From NCBI GenBank assembly GCA_905178155.1, contig CAJINV010000004.1:6910358-6974357 (forward strand): a stretch of 64,000 nt of DNA, in the 5' to 3' direction. Source of the stretch: Amoebophrya sp. A120. Taxonomy: Eukaryota > Sar > Dinophyceae > Syndiniales > Amoebophryaceae. A program made the translations under genes and the position numbers. Shown here one piece after another: positions 56,301 through 64,000 of this stretch; positions within the stretch are counted from its first letter, which is position 1, and each line of letters starts with the position of its first letter. Below the pieces are notes generated by a model, which saw only the letters and a list, made by a program, of their open reading frames with translations, ran no database searches and had not been told where the DNA came from.

Positions 56301-59300
56301 TTGTCATGCATATTTCTCATGACCCATGATGCCTGTAATGCATGGCCTAGCATCGCAGATTTTTAGAAAGCTTCCTGATGCACCTTCCGCATGAGAAATG
56401 CCCTATCCGTGTAGCACAAATTGTGCCCCTCTTGCTGGTTATGCAATACAAACTTTTTTAGAGTGCAAAAACAGCATGACAAGTTGCATTATTCCAGACC
56501 CAGACATTTTTACATTTGATACGACAGAGATAAAGACAAACCGCTCAATGTACATGGAGATGACACTGAACACGCCAATCGGGATAAACGCGCCGAGTAT
56601 GGATTGCAAATATGTCTGGGTCTGGTAGGATGCAACTTGTAATGCTTGCTTTCCACACCTAGAAAATCTGTATTGCATAACCAACAAAAGTCGCAGCCTC
56701 TTTTGTACATGCAGAGACGAAGTTTCTCATGCGGATTGCCTAGTATGGGAAAGCGTTCTGCAAAGTTGTCATGCTGGGTTGCATTCGGAACTGTTTCCAT
56801 CATCCACATTTTAGCATCACAAGTTTCCAGACCCAGACATATTTGCATTTGATACCGAGCGCAACGAACCAATTCCACATGGCACCGCGGAGGGACACGA
56901 TGGAGCCGGAGTCGTCTTCCCGGGTCATCAAAGCTCCTGCTCCATATGGCGTTCTCAACTGTTACATCCTCAACTGTTCCATGGATTTGTGATGCAAGAA
57001 CGGCAACACAGAAAGAGGGGACCTTGCGCGTCTTGCATGACAGATTTCGCACAGATTCTCAGCCTGTTGGGCTCTTCGAGAATTTGTAATGCGAAGCAGC
57101 TTGATCGTGTCGACTCTGAGTCTGATTGCAACTTTGCATAACAAATCATGTAACAGTTGAGAATGTAACATTTGAGAACGCCATACCCCACCGGTGGAAG
57201 CTGTAGGTTTGGCTGTAGTGTCTGTCTCTGTGTGGAGGTCATCACCTTCTGGGCCTCCACCTGTTCCGGACCTACATGAGGCCGCCGCCGCGGTTTGAAG
57301 ATTCAGTATTGCACCAGGAACAGTACCTGGATTTGGCAGAATGCAGGGACTCTGCTTCATCGTCCCCGGTATTATTGTGCCCTCAGAAGTACCGCGCTCA
57401 TTGTCATTCACCAACCAGTCCTCCGTGTGTTTCACCTGTCCTCCGCATATGCAATGCAATTAATTTCCCGCACACCCAAGTACAAAATGCATCACAAATT
57501 TCGACGCCAACTTGAAGCGCAACACCTCCTGTCATGCTGACGAGGATCGAATGCGAGGCTTGTCATGCAGACACCGCATTTCTACGTGTACGGATGAAAA
57601 TTCGCACCGGATACCGGAATCCGCGTCGATGTGTATCTTTTGTACCGCCATGGCTGGTAGACACACGCCCGCTCGCGCGTGAGCGGTTCGGAGGGCCGCG
57701 CCACAGAGATTTCCGGCACAGATGATGGTGACAGTGGTCTTCTTCTTTGCTGGAACAACAGCTCGTCCAGGTGTTCGTTTGCTAGATGAAGACGAGGATT
57801 TTGTTGTACTTGGCAAATTTTGATTTTGTTCCAGCCTATGCTTCAATTCCAGGAGGTTTTTGGCGACCAAAACCGCGGTGCCCGCATCTAACGCGGCGAA
57901 GACGTCGTCGAGAAGGAAAACGAGGTGACAAGACGAGGTACTTGCTGCAGAGGCCGCAGATTTGGACAGTTTCCAGTCAACATCATCATCATCATCACCT
58001 CCCACGACCCGCCGCTCCTCCTCCTCTAGACCGCAGTAGTGGTGAAAGAGTCCGCAATACACCGCTCGGGCCACCTATGAGAGTGCACAACTCCCCCTCC
58101 CCCTCATTTGTGTTGCATGAACAGCAACTGCAACACAAGCGCGTGCAAAGATGCAGCTTTTGCATGACAAATTCCTAGAGGATTGTAATGCTCTTTTGGC
58201 TTTCGAGATATCTGTCATGCGAAAGCTGCATCTTTGCCAGCGCTTGTGTCGCTGTTCATGCAACACAAATGAGGGGAAGGGGAGTTGTGCACTCTCATAC
58301 CAGCGCGATCCGCATTTTCTGGCCGCCGGACAACGTGCCTATCCAGTGCAGAAGTATCGCACTCGTACTAATTCTAATTGCAAGTATGCATGACAAATCT
58401 TCTTCCTAAGATAAAACAGCATTACAAATTGCGTTTCTCATGCTGAGCAAATTTGTAATGCAAATTGTACTAGTACCCGATGCTTTTGCATTGCATAGTG
58501 ACCCCGCGCTCCCCGATCTCCGTCTCGTATGCATTGCAAAAGTATCGTACTAGTATAAATCGCAATACAAATTGGCTTAGCATTACAGCTTGAATTTGTA
58601 ATGCGGATTTACCTAACCAACTAGATTTGTAATGCATAACTGCGATTACTACGAGTACGATACTTTTGCACAGGATATCTCGTCCCTTTGCGCAAAGGTT
58701 GCGATGTCCGGCTCTATCACAAGAAAAAATGTCATTTGGAATTTGTGATGCAGAAATGCATCACAAGACGTGTCAGAATTTGTCATGCATAGCATGCATA
58801 TTGGGCTACATTTGTGATGCATGATTGCAATCCGTGAAAAACGTTAATGTTACACACTTTTTCCTGTGATAGGCTCCAGGTTCGCGACAAAGACCGCCTC
58901 GGTGTAACACTTTCGGTGGAATTTTTCGTTGATCCTGTCTGTCGATCTGAAACGATAAGGATAAAAACTCTCATCCTGCTTTTTATCAGTTTCAATATTG
59001 CCGGATGATGAATACAGAGCCGGCTTCGTTAGAAAGAAAACCACATTGTCGAAAATCGTCGCGTTTCTGATCCAGGGCGTTTGACTCACGTAGAGCAAGT
59101 GAACATTGTGCTCTACGGATTTTTTGATTTCCAAAGCATTTCTGTTCACCGCAGAAGTTGGCGTGATGTTCGTGTCACCGAGTAAGGTGTGGAGAAAAGC
59201 AGTTTTTCCCGCCCCGGTCTTTCCCGTGACCTCCACGAGGTCGCCAGACTGGATTTGAACTTTCAGGTTTTATCAAATGCAAGAATGTCTGGGTCTGGAA

Positions 59301-62300
59301 GGTTGGAGCTTGTGATGCTAACTTTGGACTCTGAAAAAATCTGTATTGCATATATCAGCAAGAGGAGTCTAGTTTGTGCTACGCGGGGAGGGCATCTTTC
59401 ATGCGGACTAGGCAGCAGGAAGTGTTCTGAAATCTGTGATGGTAGGGCATACATCACAAACAATCCTGGGTCATGCAAAATGTGCATGACAAACCCGGCA
59501 ACCTTCCAGACCGAGACATTTTTGCATTTGATAGGTTTGACAGGACTACGTTTGAAGAAGGTGGTCCACCTCCCGACGAGGAGGATGCTGATGATGTGCC
59601 GGACCCGGTCCTATGAAGTTGTAGCTTTGTTTCTTTGTTCTTTTCCAGCACAACCTTTGCGTCGACACGTTCTTGACCTTCGTTTCTTTTGCCTGCTTGC
59701 ATGGTTAATTTTTCATCCGCCGTCCACCTAACATCAGCTCCGTCGACGTCGAAGAGGATTGTAGTAGCAGGGCTTGCAGCTGTTGTTGTGCTGCTGCTGC
59801 TCCTGCTTTGCGTCGCAGGAGTGTTTCTGTTTTTCAGTAGTTCGGTTATTTTACCCGCTGTTTTTTTCTCTTCCTCCAGAAGATTCGCTTGCTTTTCCGT
59901 TCCTACCTGACATGAAGTAGACGCTGTCCCACCACGACGATAGTTTTCACCTATCGAGCTTGTCTGCAAAAACGCTTCCGCCTTCTGCAACACGTAGTAG
60001 CACTGCGTGGCGTTTCCCCAAATTTGCCCCATCTGCTGCAACGGGAACCGTAGGATCATCGTGAAACCGAGCAGGCAGAAGGTCATTTCCGGGGTGAGTT
60101 GCTTCACTTTTTCCCCCTCCCCCACCGCTTCTTCGTTTCCGACAACGAGAAACACGTACGTCAACAAACACACCGCCTGGGCGAGCAAGTATGAATTGCA
60201 AAAGTATCGCGCGTAGTATAAATTGTACAATAGGCGTGGGCCTGTAGGCGTTAATTCGGGGTGGGTTGGTTGGTCGGTTGGTTGGTTATGCAAATTTCCC
60301 GTGGAACCAAACCCGCTGCGCTGTATCTTGTGTTTTTCTGAGATTCATCTAACTACTATCACCGTTGAAGCTGCCTACCTACCCACCTACCGCCTCTCTT
60401 TACGATCGTACTACCGTGATCGCGCCGACCCAACTACCTACCTACCCCTTTCCACCCAGAGGAGATCGGTGACCACGCCTACCGACCCACCCACCCACCT
60501 GCCGGGTGGGTGGGTGGGCCGAGCTTGCGTTGCCTATTGGCCACGCCTACCGACCTACCCACCCACCTGCCTGGTGCGGGGGGCAAGGGTGCGCGGCCTA
60601 TGCATTCATTGGCCACACCTACCGGCCTACCCAACCACTTGCCTGGTGGGCGGGTGGGGTGAGCGTGCGTTGTCTATTGGCCACGCCCAACGACCTACCC
60701 ACCCCTCTGCCTGGTGGGGAGGGTGGGGCGCGCGTGCGTTGCCTATTGGCCACGCCTACCGACCTACCCACCCACCTGCCGGGTGGGGGGGGGCAGGCGT
60801 GTGCTGCCTATTGGCCACGCCTACCGACCTACCCACCCACCTGCCTGGTGGGGGGGTGGGGCGAGTGTGCCTTGCCTATTGGCCACGCCTACCGACCTCC
60901 CGGCCCACCTACCTTGGCACGGGTGAGCATGCGCTGCCTGCTGGCCACGCCTACCGACCTACCGACCCACCTGCCTTGGCACGGGTGAGCAAGCATGCGC
61001 TGCCTGCTGACCACACATGCCGACCCACCCACCCACCTTCCCTGGCAGGGGTGAGGGCGCGCCCTAAAGGTTCAACGCTTCGACCAGACACAGACATACT
61101 TGCACCCAATGCGATCCCAGGCACTTAAGTTTGTTCTTGGTTCTCAAATTGATTCTGATCCTCAGTGACTTTGTTGTGAGTGGCACAATCACAACGAGAA
61201 AAGAAAAACAAATCCTCTGCCTCAGGGTCAGGCCTTCATTGGTGCGCTGGCTTGGTTCGTTTCATTCTCACAAGATGAAGCCGAGCTCCTTCGGCGGGAG
61301 GAAGAAAAATGTCGCAGCTCGTTCTCTCTGGCCCTGGCCTGCGCACGCAGTGCGCTTTGTGGCGAGGGTGGAGAAGCGCCGCGCATAGACGTATCGCCTA
61401 CCTCAGTGTATGTAGTTCACTCTATCGCAACTAAAACCCCGATCACTTGCGAGGGGAAATCTAAAAGCTGCCATAGCAGTGGGGTTCTAGACTTCAAGTG
61501 GCGCCCCGCGGATGCGGTCGGCGTTGTGGCCGTGCCGCGCCGATGGGCCCCGGGCAACTAAAAGCGCCACAGGCTGCTAGATCAAAGACCGCCCTTTACG
61601 GGCGGGGCGCTTTTCATCAGGATGGGCATCATTTCACCCATTTCGGTGCCCGCGATAGCAAACCGTTTACGCGGGAGCCTTTGCGGGCCACCACACACGG
61701 GCCAGGCGTCGCCGGCCTGCAGCCAAGACTGTCTCTGAGCAGTTGTAGTTCTTCATCACTTCACTCTAACTGGGCGCTGCCCCAGCTCCCGCATTTTCGT
61801 TGTCACACGCATCAAGAAGTAGGTGGGTGGGAAGGTAGGTGTAGACGCGCCTCCGTTGCGCCCCGCAAGTGAAAATCGCCCACACCTGGAGGACACGCGG
61901 ACGCATCATTGTCCAATGACGACCAACCAACCCACCTACCCACTGCTCAGCCACGAAGGAGGGCGTGATCTTTTTTGTTTCGGTTGATTATGAATGGACG
62001 AGAGGAGCGTCAGTATCACGAGGTAGGTAGGTAGGGAGGTAGGTGGGTAGCGTGCATCTCATTCCCGATATCAAAGCACAACTTTCTCCAGCTTCGATTG
62101 TGGGAAGCAGAACGTCGTCGACAGACTCACGTACATCAGGATAAGCGAAATAGCGACACCGCGACGCCGAATATGTCTCCGCCACAATACGTCCACCACC
62201 AAACGCAAACCAGACGCACGTCGACCTCGCCACGCACTGCGACTCCGGAAGAATGTTTTTCTATAACCCGCGACGGCCCGCCGTCTTCAGCATTTGCATA

Positions 62301-64000
62301 ACCAACCAACCGACCAACCAACCCACCCCGAATTAACGCCTACAGGCACACGCCTACTCAAATTGTAATACAAATCGGGTCAGCATTACAAACCAAATTT
62401 GTAATGAGGATCTACCTTAGCAACTAGATTTGTAAGAGGCTGTACGATTAATCGACCCCCTTTTCGATACCGAAAAGGGGGGTAGAAGCGGGAATCTGAT
62501 CGAGCTTACCCCCCCACGCCCCCCTTTTCTAAATCCGGGGGCTGTTTATCGCGAAACCTATCGCGAATCTGAATCCGGGCGGCACGGCGCGCTTGACACC
62601 TTTCGCCGCTTTGTTTTTTCAAAAGCGCAGCCACATGCGGTGCCCAGCTACAGCTAGCTTCGCTGGATTGTGACGCGCACTACCGTGCGCAAAGTACACA
62701 GCGCCGACGCTATGGAGCGAGTTCTTGTTTGTTCTTTTTCTTTCAAAAAAAAAAAGCGCAAGAGAAGCAAAGCGTAAGCGACGCGCTTTCTGCTTCTCAA
62801 AATAAAGCCGGCCCCGTTTCTCCCAAGACAAAGGGGGCGGCTTTCTTTCGCAGAACCCAGCAGCAGCACAGCTACCCTGGAGTAAATCATCTCCAACTTG
62901 ATAACAATCCCAGTTGGTAGCTGTAGACGTAGACCGTGGACCTACAGCGGAAAAAAAGAACTGCTTCGCAGTAACTTGGGCGCAGTTTGTAGAAGTAAAC
63001 CCACTGTGGAGCAGCTCTATTACTCAAAAACGAAAGCTGTTCGCGATGCATCACGACGAAGCTTCTTCTCCTGCGAAGTAACTCTATTGCACAAAAACAG
63101 TGCTGCGACGCAATAGACCACCAGGAGGCAGCTACTTAGAACGCAGCATTGCACAACCACCCTCGGGCTGTTGAAGCGACCATCCCAGCACTTCCTGCAT
63201 TTGGAAAAGCAGCTGAGACGGCCACTTCGACCACTGGGGCGGCACGTTCTCCGCTGCATGTTCTCCGCTGCACGCACACACCAGCGCGCGCCGCGGGCTT
63301 TTTTTCAGTTTGCGCGCGCGCATCACGCGCTTTAACCGTTTTCTGTTGTTGCATCCGTATGCCGATCCGCGCGCGCCGCCCGCGCGCGCCCTCCCAAGAA
63401 ATTTCTGTTGTTCTGTTTCATTCTGTTCCAGCCACGCCGCAGAAACCGCAGCAGAAGAGAGACACGCTGAGAAACCGCAGTAAACAAAACGAGAGCTTTT
63501 TTGCCGGGGCGGGAAGTTGCGGATTTAGATTTTTGAAGTCCGAAAAGAAAAACTGGTCACCCGGCCATTTCTGGATACGACCCGCCAGACGACCGACCGC
63601 ACCTACCCCCCCCTTTTCGGTATCGAAAAGGGGGCCCATTAATCGTACGGCCTCTAATGCATAACTGCCATTAGCACGAGTACGATACTTTTGCACAAGA
63701 TACAAAGGGCATACAGACGATTTGCGTGGCGTTCGACGCGAAAATGCAGTTCTGTTTCAAGGCTTGCTTGTTTTCTTCGTCTCGTAATTTTTCGATCTTG
63801 TCAAAGTACGCCTTTTCCCACACGAAGTATTTCAGTATATGACAGCGCACAACCCCCCCCTCCCAGTCCCACCCATTTGTCATGCAAAATCCCAAATCCA
63901 GTCGCTTCCCTGCTGTGGCACTGTTTGCATGACAAATTTCGAAAGCCCAAACATACAGTACTACAGTACGAGGCACATAAATTTGTAATGCGCAAGCTCC
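50399..64000 (-). CDS. Gene 7: ABCC (MRP-type) ABC transporter, 5' end outside window
   Basis: Visible 1772 residues start in the first transmembrane domain (LKYFVWEKAYFDKIEKLRDE) and run to stop TGA at 50399-50401. NBD1: Walker A GKTGAGKT (59201-59225), Q-loop YVSQTPW, LSGGQ (about 58318-58333), Walker B FLLDD (near 57910; Asp at the catalytic place, usual for ABCC NBD1). TMD2 has the ABCC signatures APCHWFDSTPIGRITNRLSF and NSASRWLGVRVE. NBD2: Walker A GRTGAGKS, IIAQSAHVF, LSVGERQ, Walker B LLICDEATASVD, H-loop TIAHRLE and DYDKVLVLDNGHVAEFG. Expected role: ATP-driven export of organic anions or conjugates. Oddities: an S/T/P-rich insert of about 300 residues between Q-loop and signature in NBD2, acidic and Ser inserts around Walker B in NBD1, and ICAGN where NBD1 normally has VTHQ. 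Twenty-two complete introners, one cut by the window edge, and one GT-AG intron interrupt it. Confidence 0.92.
50522..50673 (-). other. GT-AG intron, gene 7
   Basis: Donor GATAAG|GTATAGTG, acceptor TTGTACCAG|GTCC. Phase 0, joining DYDK to VLVLDNG, as expected for ABCC after the H-loop. Confidence 0.88.
50892..51153. mobile_element. Introner IE-1 in gene 7
   Basis: TSD ggtcc/gctcc. Junction QSEGS|DLSVG, just before the NBD2 signature. Confidence 0.88.
51316..51521. mobile_element. Introner IE-8 in gene 7
   Basis: TSD gccat on both sides. Junction STAMA|AETAG. Confidence 0.9.
52420..52605. mobile_element. Introner IE-2 in gene 7 (diverged)
   Basis: TSD gacta/gactg. Junction AHFPV|LKNDN. Confidence 0.82.
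52720..53024. mobile_element. Introner IE-4 in gene 7
   Basis: TSD tgggc on both sides. Junction GIIAQ|SAHVF, within the NBD2 Q-loop. Confidence 0.92.
53598..53711. mobile_element. Introner IE-9 in gene 7
   Basis: TSD gtagg on both sides; 114 bp, the shortest introner in the window. Junction FRNLP|HEEHT. Confidence 0.92.
54147..54300. mobile_element. Introner IE-2 in gene 7
   Basis: TSD cgtgt on both sides. Junction LNQNT|QALFA. Confidence 0.92.
54387..54672. mobile_element. Introner IE-1 in gene 7
   Basis: TSD cagcg on both sides; right end aca for ata. Junction TKEAL|QGRLI. Confidence 0.88.
54702..54850. mobile_element. Introner IE-2 in gene 7
   Basis: TSD gatgg on both sides. Junction SRSPI|ASLTK, inside a conserved ABCC motif. 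Confidence 0.93.
54978..55123. mobile_element. Introner IE-2 in gene 7
   Basis: TSD gcagc/acacc (two mismatches). Junction VIMTV|LYPYN. Confidence 0.84.
55201..55481. mobile_element. Introner IE-1 in gene 7
   Basis: TSD aaagg on both sides. Junction DTVLF|TKVYP. Confidence 0.92.
55591..55810. mobile_element. Introner IE-6 in gene 7
   Basis: TSD aacat on both sides. Junction LFAQM|FASIL. Confidence 0.92.
55872..56027. mobile_element. Introner IE-2 in gene 7
   Basis: TSD gcggg on both sides. Junction CALTR|FSFAI. Confidence 0.92.
56260..56521. mobile_element. Introner IE-1 in gene 7
   Basis: TSD cgaca on both sides. Junction FISVD|RTVKT. Confidence 0.92.
56598..56854. mobile_element. Introner IE-1 in gene 7
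   Basis: TSD ccgag on both sides. Junction FVALG|AFIPI. Confidence 0.92.
56945..57185. mobile_element. Introner IE-7 in gene 7
   Basis: TSD ctcca/cccca. Junction ASTGG|AGALM. Confidence 0.88.
57448..57613. mobile_element. Introner IE-12 in gene 7 (single copy)
   Basis: TSD ccgca/ccgga. Imperfect TIRs: tatgcaatgcaattaatttc at left against tatccggtgcgaattttcat read inward from the right. Junction DADSG|GQVKH. Confidence 0.82.
58076..58299. mobile_element. Introner IE-6 in gene 7
   Basis: TSD ccacc/ccagc. Junction RIAL|ARAVY, just after LSGGQ. Confidence 0.9.
58340..58497. mobile_element. Introner IE-2 in gene 7
   Basis: TSD gtgcc/gtgac. Junction GERGV|TLSGG, exactly before the NBD1 signature, with no residue added or lost. 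Confidence 0.93.
58528..58677. mobile_element. Introner IE-2 in gene 7
   Basis: TSD tctcg on both sides. Junction AQRDE|TEIGE. Confidence 0.93.
58715..58871. mobile_element. Introner IE-8 in gene 7
   Basis: TSD ggctc on both sides; 157 bp. Junction VANLE|PDIAT. Confidence 0.9.
59271..59533. mobile_element. Introner IE-1 in gene 7
   Basis: TSD ggttt on both sides. Junction VVLSN|LKVQI. Confidence 0.92.
60228..62359. mobile_element. Nested transposon T1: 2.1 kb, 68-bp TIRs, 8-bp TSD, non-autonomous
   Basis: TIRs at 60228-60295 and 62292-62359 are complementary at about 65 of 68 positions and include aggcgttaattcggggtggg. The exact 8-bp direct repeat aaattgta flanks it (60220-60227, 62360-62367). 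No transposase is encoded; the long frames inside come from a minisatellite. The 8-bp TSD is typical of hAT-type and P-type DNA transposons, but the terminal bases (caata/gagta) do not decide a superfamily. Confidence 0.88.
60471..61047. repeat. GC-rich minisatellite inside T1
   Basis: Nine units of about 58-72 bp start near 60474, 60541, 60613, 60681, 60750, 60815, 60883, 60944 and 61010. Each begins ccacgcctaccgacctaccc or a variant, followed by a ccacctgcc/ggtggg arm that could fold back, then a gcgttgcctattgg-type end. Confidence 0.88.
62436..63654. mobile_element. Nested transposon T2: 1.2 kb, hairpin TIRs, TAA TSD, PIF/Harbinger-like, non-autonomous
   Basis: Left end 62436 (gaggctgtacgattaat) and right end 63654 (complement of gaggccgtacgattaat) form TIRs of about 47 bp. 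Each TIR holds a self-complementary block ccccttttcgataccgaaaa followed by g. The flanking taa (62433-62435 and 63655-63657) reads as a 3-bp TSD, since the undisturbed IE-2 sequence is tttgtaatgcat. A TAA/TTA TSD is the PIF/Harbinger habit. No transposase frame found. Confidence 0.8.
63836..64000. mobile_element. Introner IE-6 in gene 7, cut by the window edge
   Basis: Begins tatatgacagcgcacaaccc after ttcag; the right end and second TSD lie outside. It precedes LKYFVWE in the protein, so the upstream exons of gene 7 continue beyond 64000. Confidence 0.8.

Larger units (their letters stand above)
60190..63702. mobile_element. Introner IE-2 in gene 7 enlarged by two nested transposons
   Basis: Termini tatgaattgcaaaagtatcg and cgatacttttgcacaagata are IE-2 ends; flanks gcaag/caaag. 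Removing the insertions at 60228-62359 and 62436-63654, with one TSD copy each, leaves an ordinary IE-2 of about 150 bp. Junction CMPF|VAQAV joins ABCC TMD1 in frame, giving a 3.5-kb intron. Confidence 0.88.

Noticed and set aside
979-59536. Recurrent peptide words such as DPDIFAFD and TFLLRI in many frames
   Set aside because: They are translations of IE-1 and IE-5 termini, not protein domains.
60223-61128. 301-codon plus-strand frame with repeated PTHPP and WWGG-like words
   Set aside because: It is produced by the minisatellite inside transposon T1 and has no independent support.
61380-61730. GC-rich block inside T1 checked for an RNA gene
   Set aside because: Some short inverted repeats are present, but no tRNA, 5S, snRNA or spliced-leader signature could be recognised.
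787-64000. Elements as ciliate-like internal eliminated sequences removed from DNA
   Set aside because: TAT/ATA ends and precise removal would fit, but dinoflagellates are not known to eliminate DNA this way, and introners spliced from RNA are published for this kind of genome. Not excluded by sequence alone.
787-64000. Repeats considered as CRISPR arrays, LTR elements or group II introns
   Set aside because: There is no regular repeat-spacer array, no LTR or reverse transcriptase, and no domain V-like structure or intron-encoded protein; TIRs plus TSDs mark DNA-transposon-like units.

Overview
The window is nuclear DNA of a eukaryote, most probably a syndinian dinoflagellate of the Amoebophrya type. 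That placement is an inference. It rests on seven protein genes that all read on the minus strand, coding sequence packed with short inverted-repeat introns lacking GT-AG ends (introner elements, published for Amoebophrya), an 11:94 ratio of ordinary GT-AG introns to introners, and gene content of eukaryotic ribosome assembly, glycosylation and ABCC transport. No bacterial, organellar or viral gene was seen.

Layout (all genes minus strand, so each 5' end has the higher coordinate): gene 1, URB1/Npa1-like pre-ribosome factor, 1-9837, 3' end beyond the window; gene 2, 455-aa protein with repeated F-G/F-D motifs, 10858-17325; genes 3 and 4, tandem paralogous GT34-like glycosyltransferases, 18030-23028 and 23834-32683; gene 5, membrane protein with Q/N/G-rich tail, 33362-37759; gene 6, 2289-aa R/D/E/G-rich protein, 39516-48889; gene 7, ABCC (MRP-type) transporter, 50399 to beyond 64000, 5' end missing.

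The coding sequence is cut by 94 introners. Each has ends TAT...ATA, long terminal inverted repeats (TIRs), and a 5-bp target-site duplication (TSD) of host coding sequence. Removing exactly one element plus one 5-bp copy at every site, plus 11 GT-AG introns, gives an open frame in all seven genes. Hand sums give coding lengths of 1368, 2598, 2565, 2637 and 6870 nt for genes 2-6 and 5319 nt for the visible part of gene 7, all multiples of three. The partition adds up to the window: about 29.6 kb coding, 25.4 kb introner, 2.1 kb GT-AG intron, 6.5 kb intergenic and 0.5 kb duplicated TSD. Introner counts for genes 1-7 are 5, 17, 9, 24, 6, 10 and 23.

Introner families, named here by terminal or subterminal word: IE-1 (atgtctgggtctggaa, 254-291 bp, 22 copies); IE-2 (gcaaaagtatcgtactcg, 126-190 bp, 26 copies, one enlarged by nested transposons); IE-3 (tatggaagcgtcaggatcga, 305-327 bp, 9); IE-4 (tatgaaagcctcaggttgga, 305-315 bp, 5); IE-5 (tatcctgagtaaaaacgtac, 276-306 bp, 9); IE-6 (tatgagagtgcacaactccc, 220-283 bp, 6); IE-7 (tatggcgttctcaactgtta, 235-296 bp, 4); IE-8 (gaaaaaaactgtgttac, 157-247 bp, 8); IE-9 (tatccaggaaaaaacactca, 114-133 bp, 2); IE-10, IE-11 and IE-12 (one copy each). 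Families with unrelated ends share the internal word atttgtNatgc and its complement gcatNacaaat.

One IE-2 copy in gene 7 (60190-63702) carries two further transposons: a 2.1-kb element with 68-bp TIRs, an exact 8-bp TSD and an internal minisatellite, and a 1.2-kb element with hairpin-forming TIRs and a TAA TSD of PIF/Harbinger type.

Splice joins are predictions from sequence alone; no transcript data were available. Introner junctions below are written as the residues on either side in N-to-C order.
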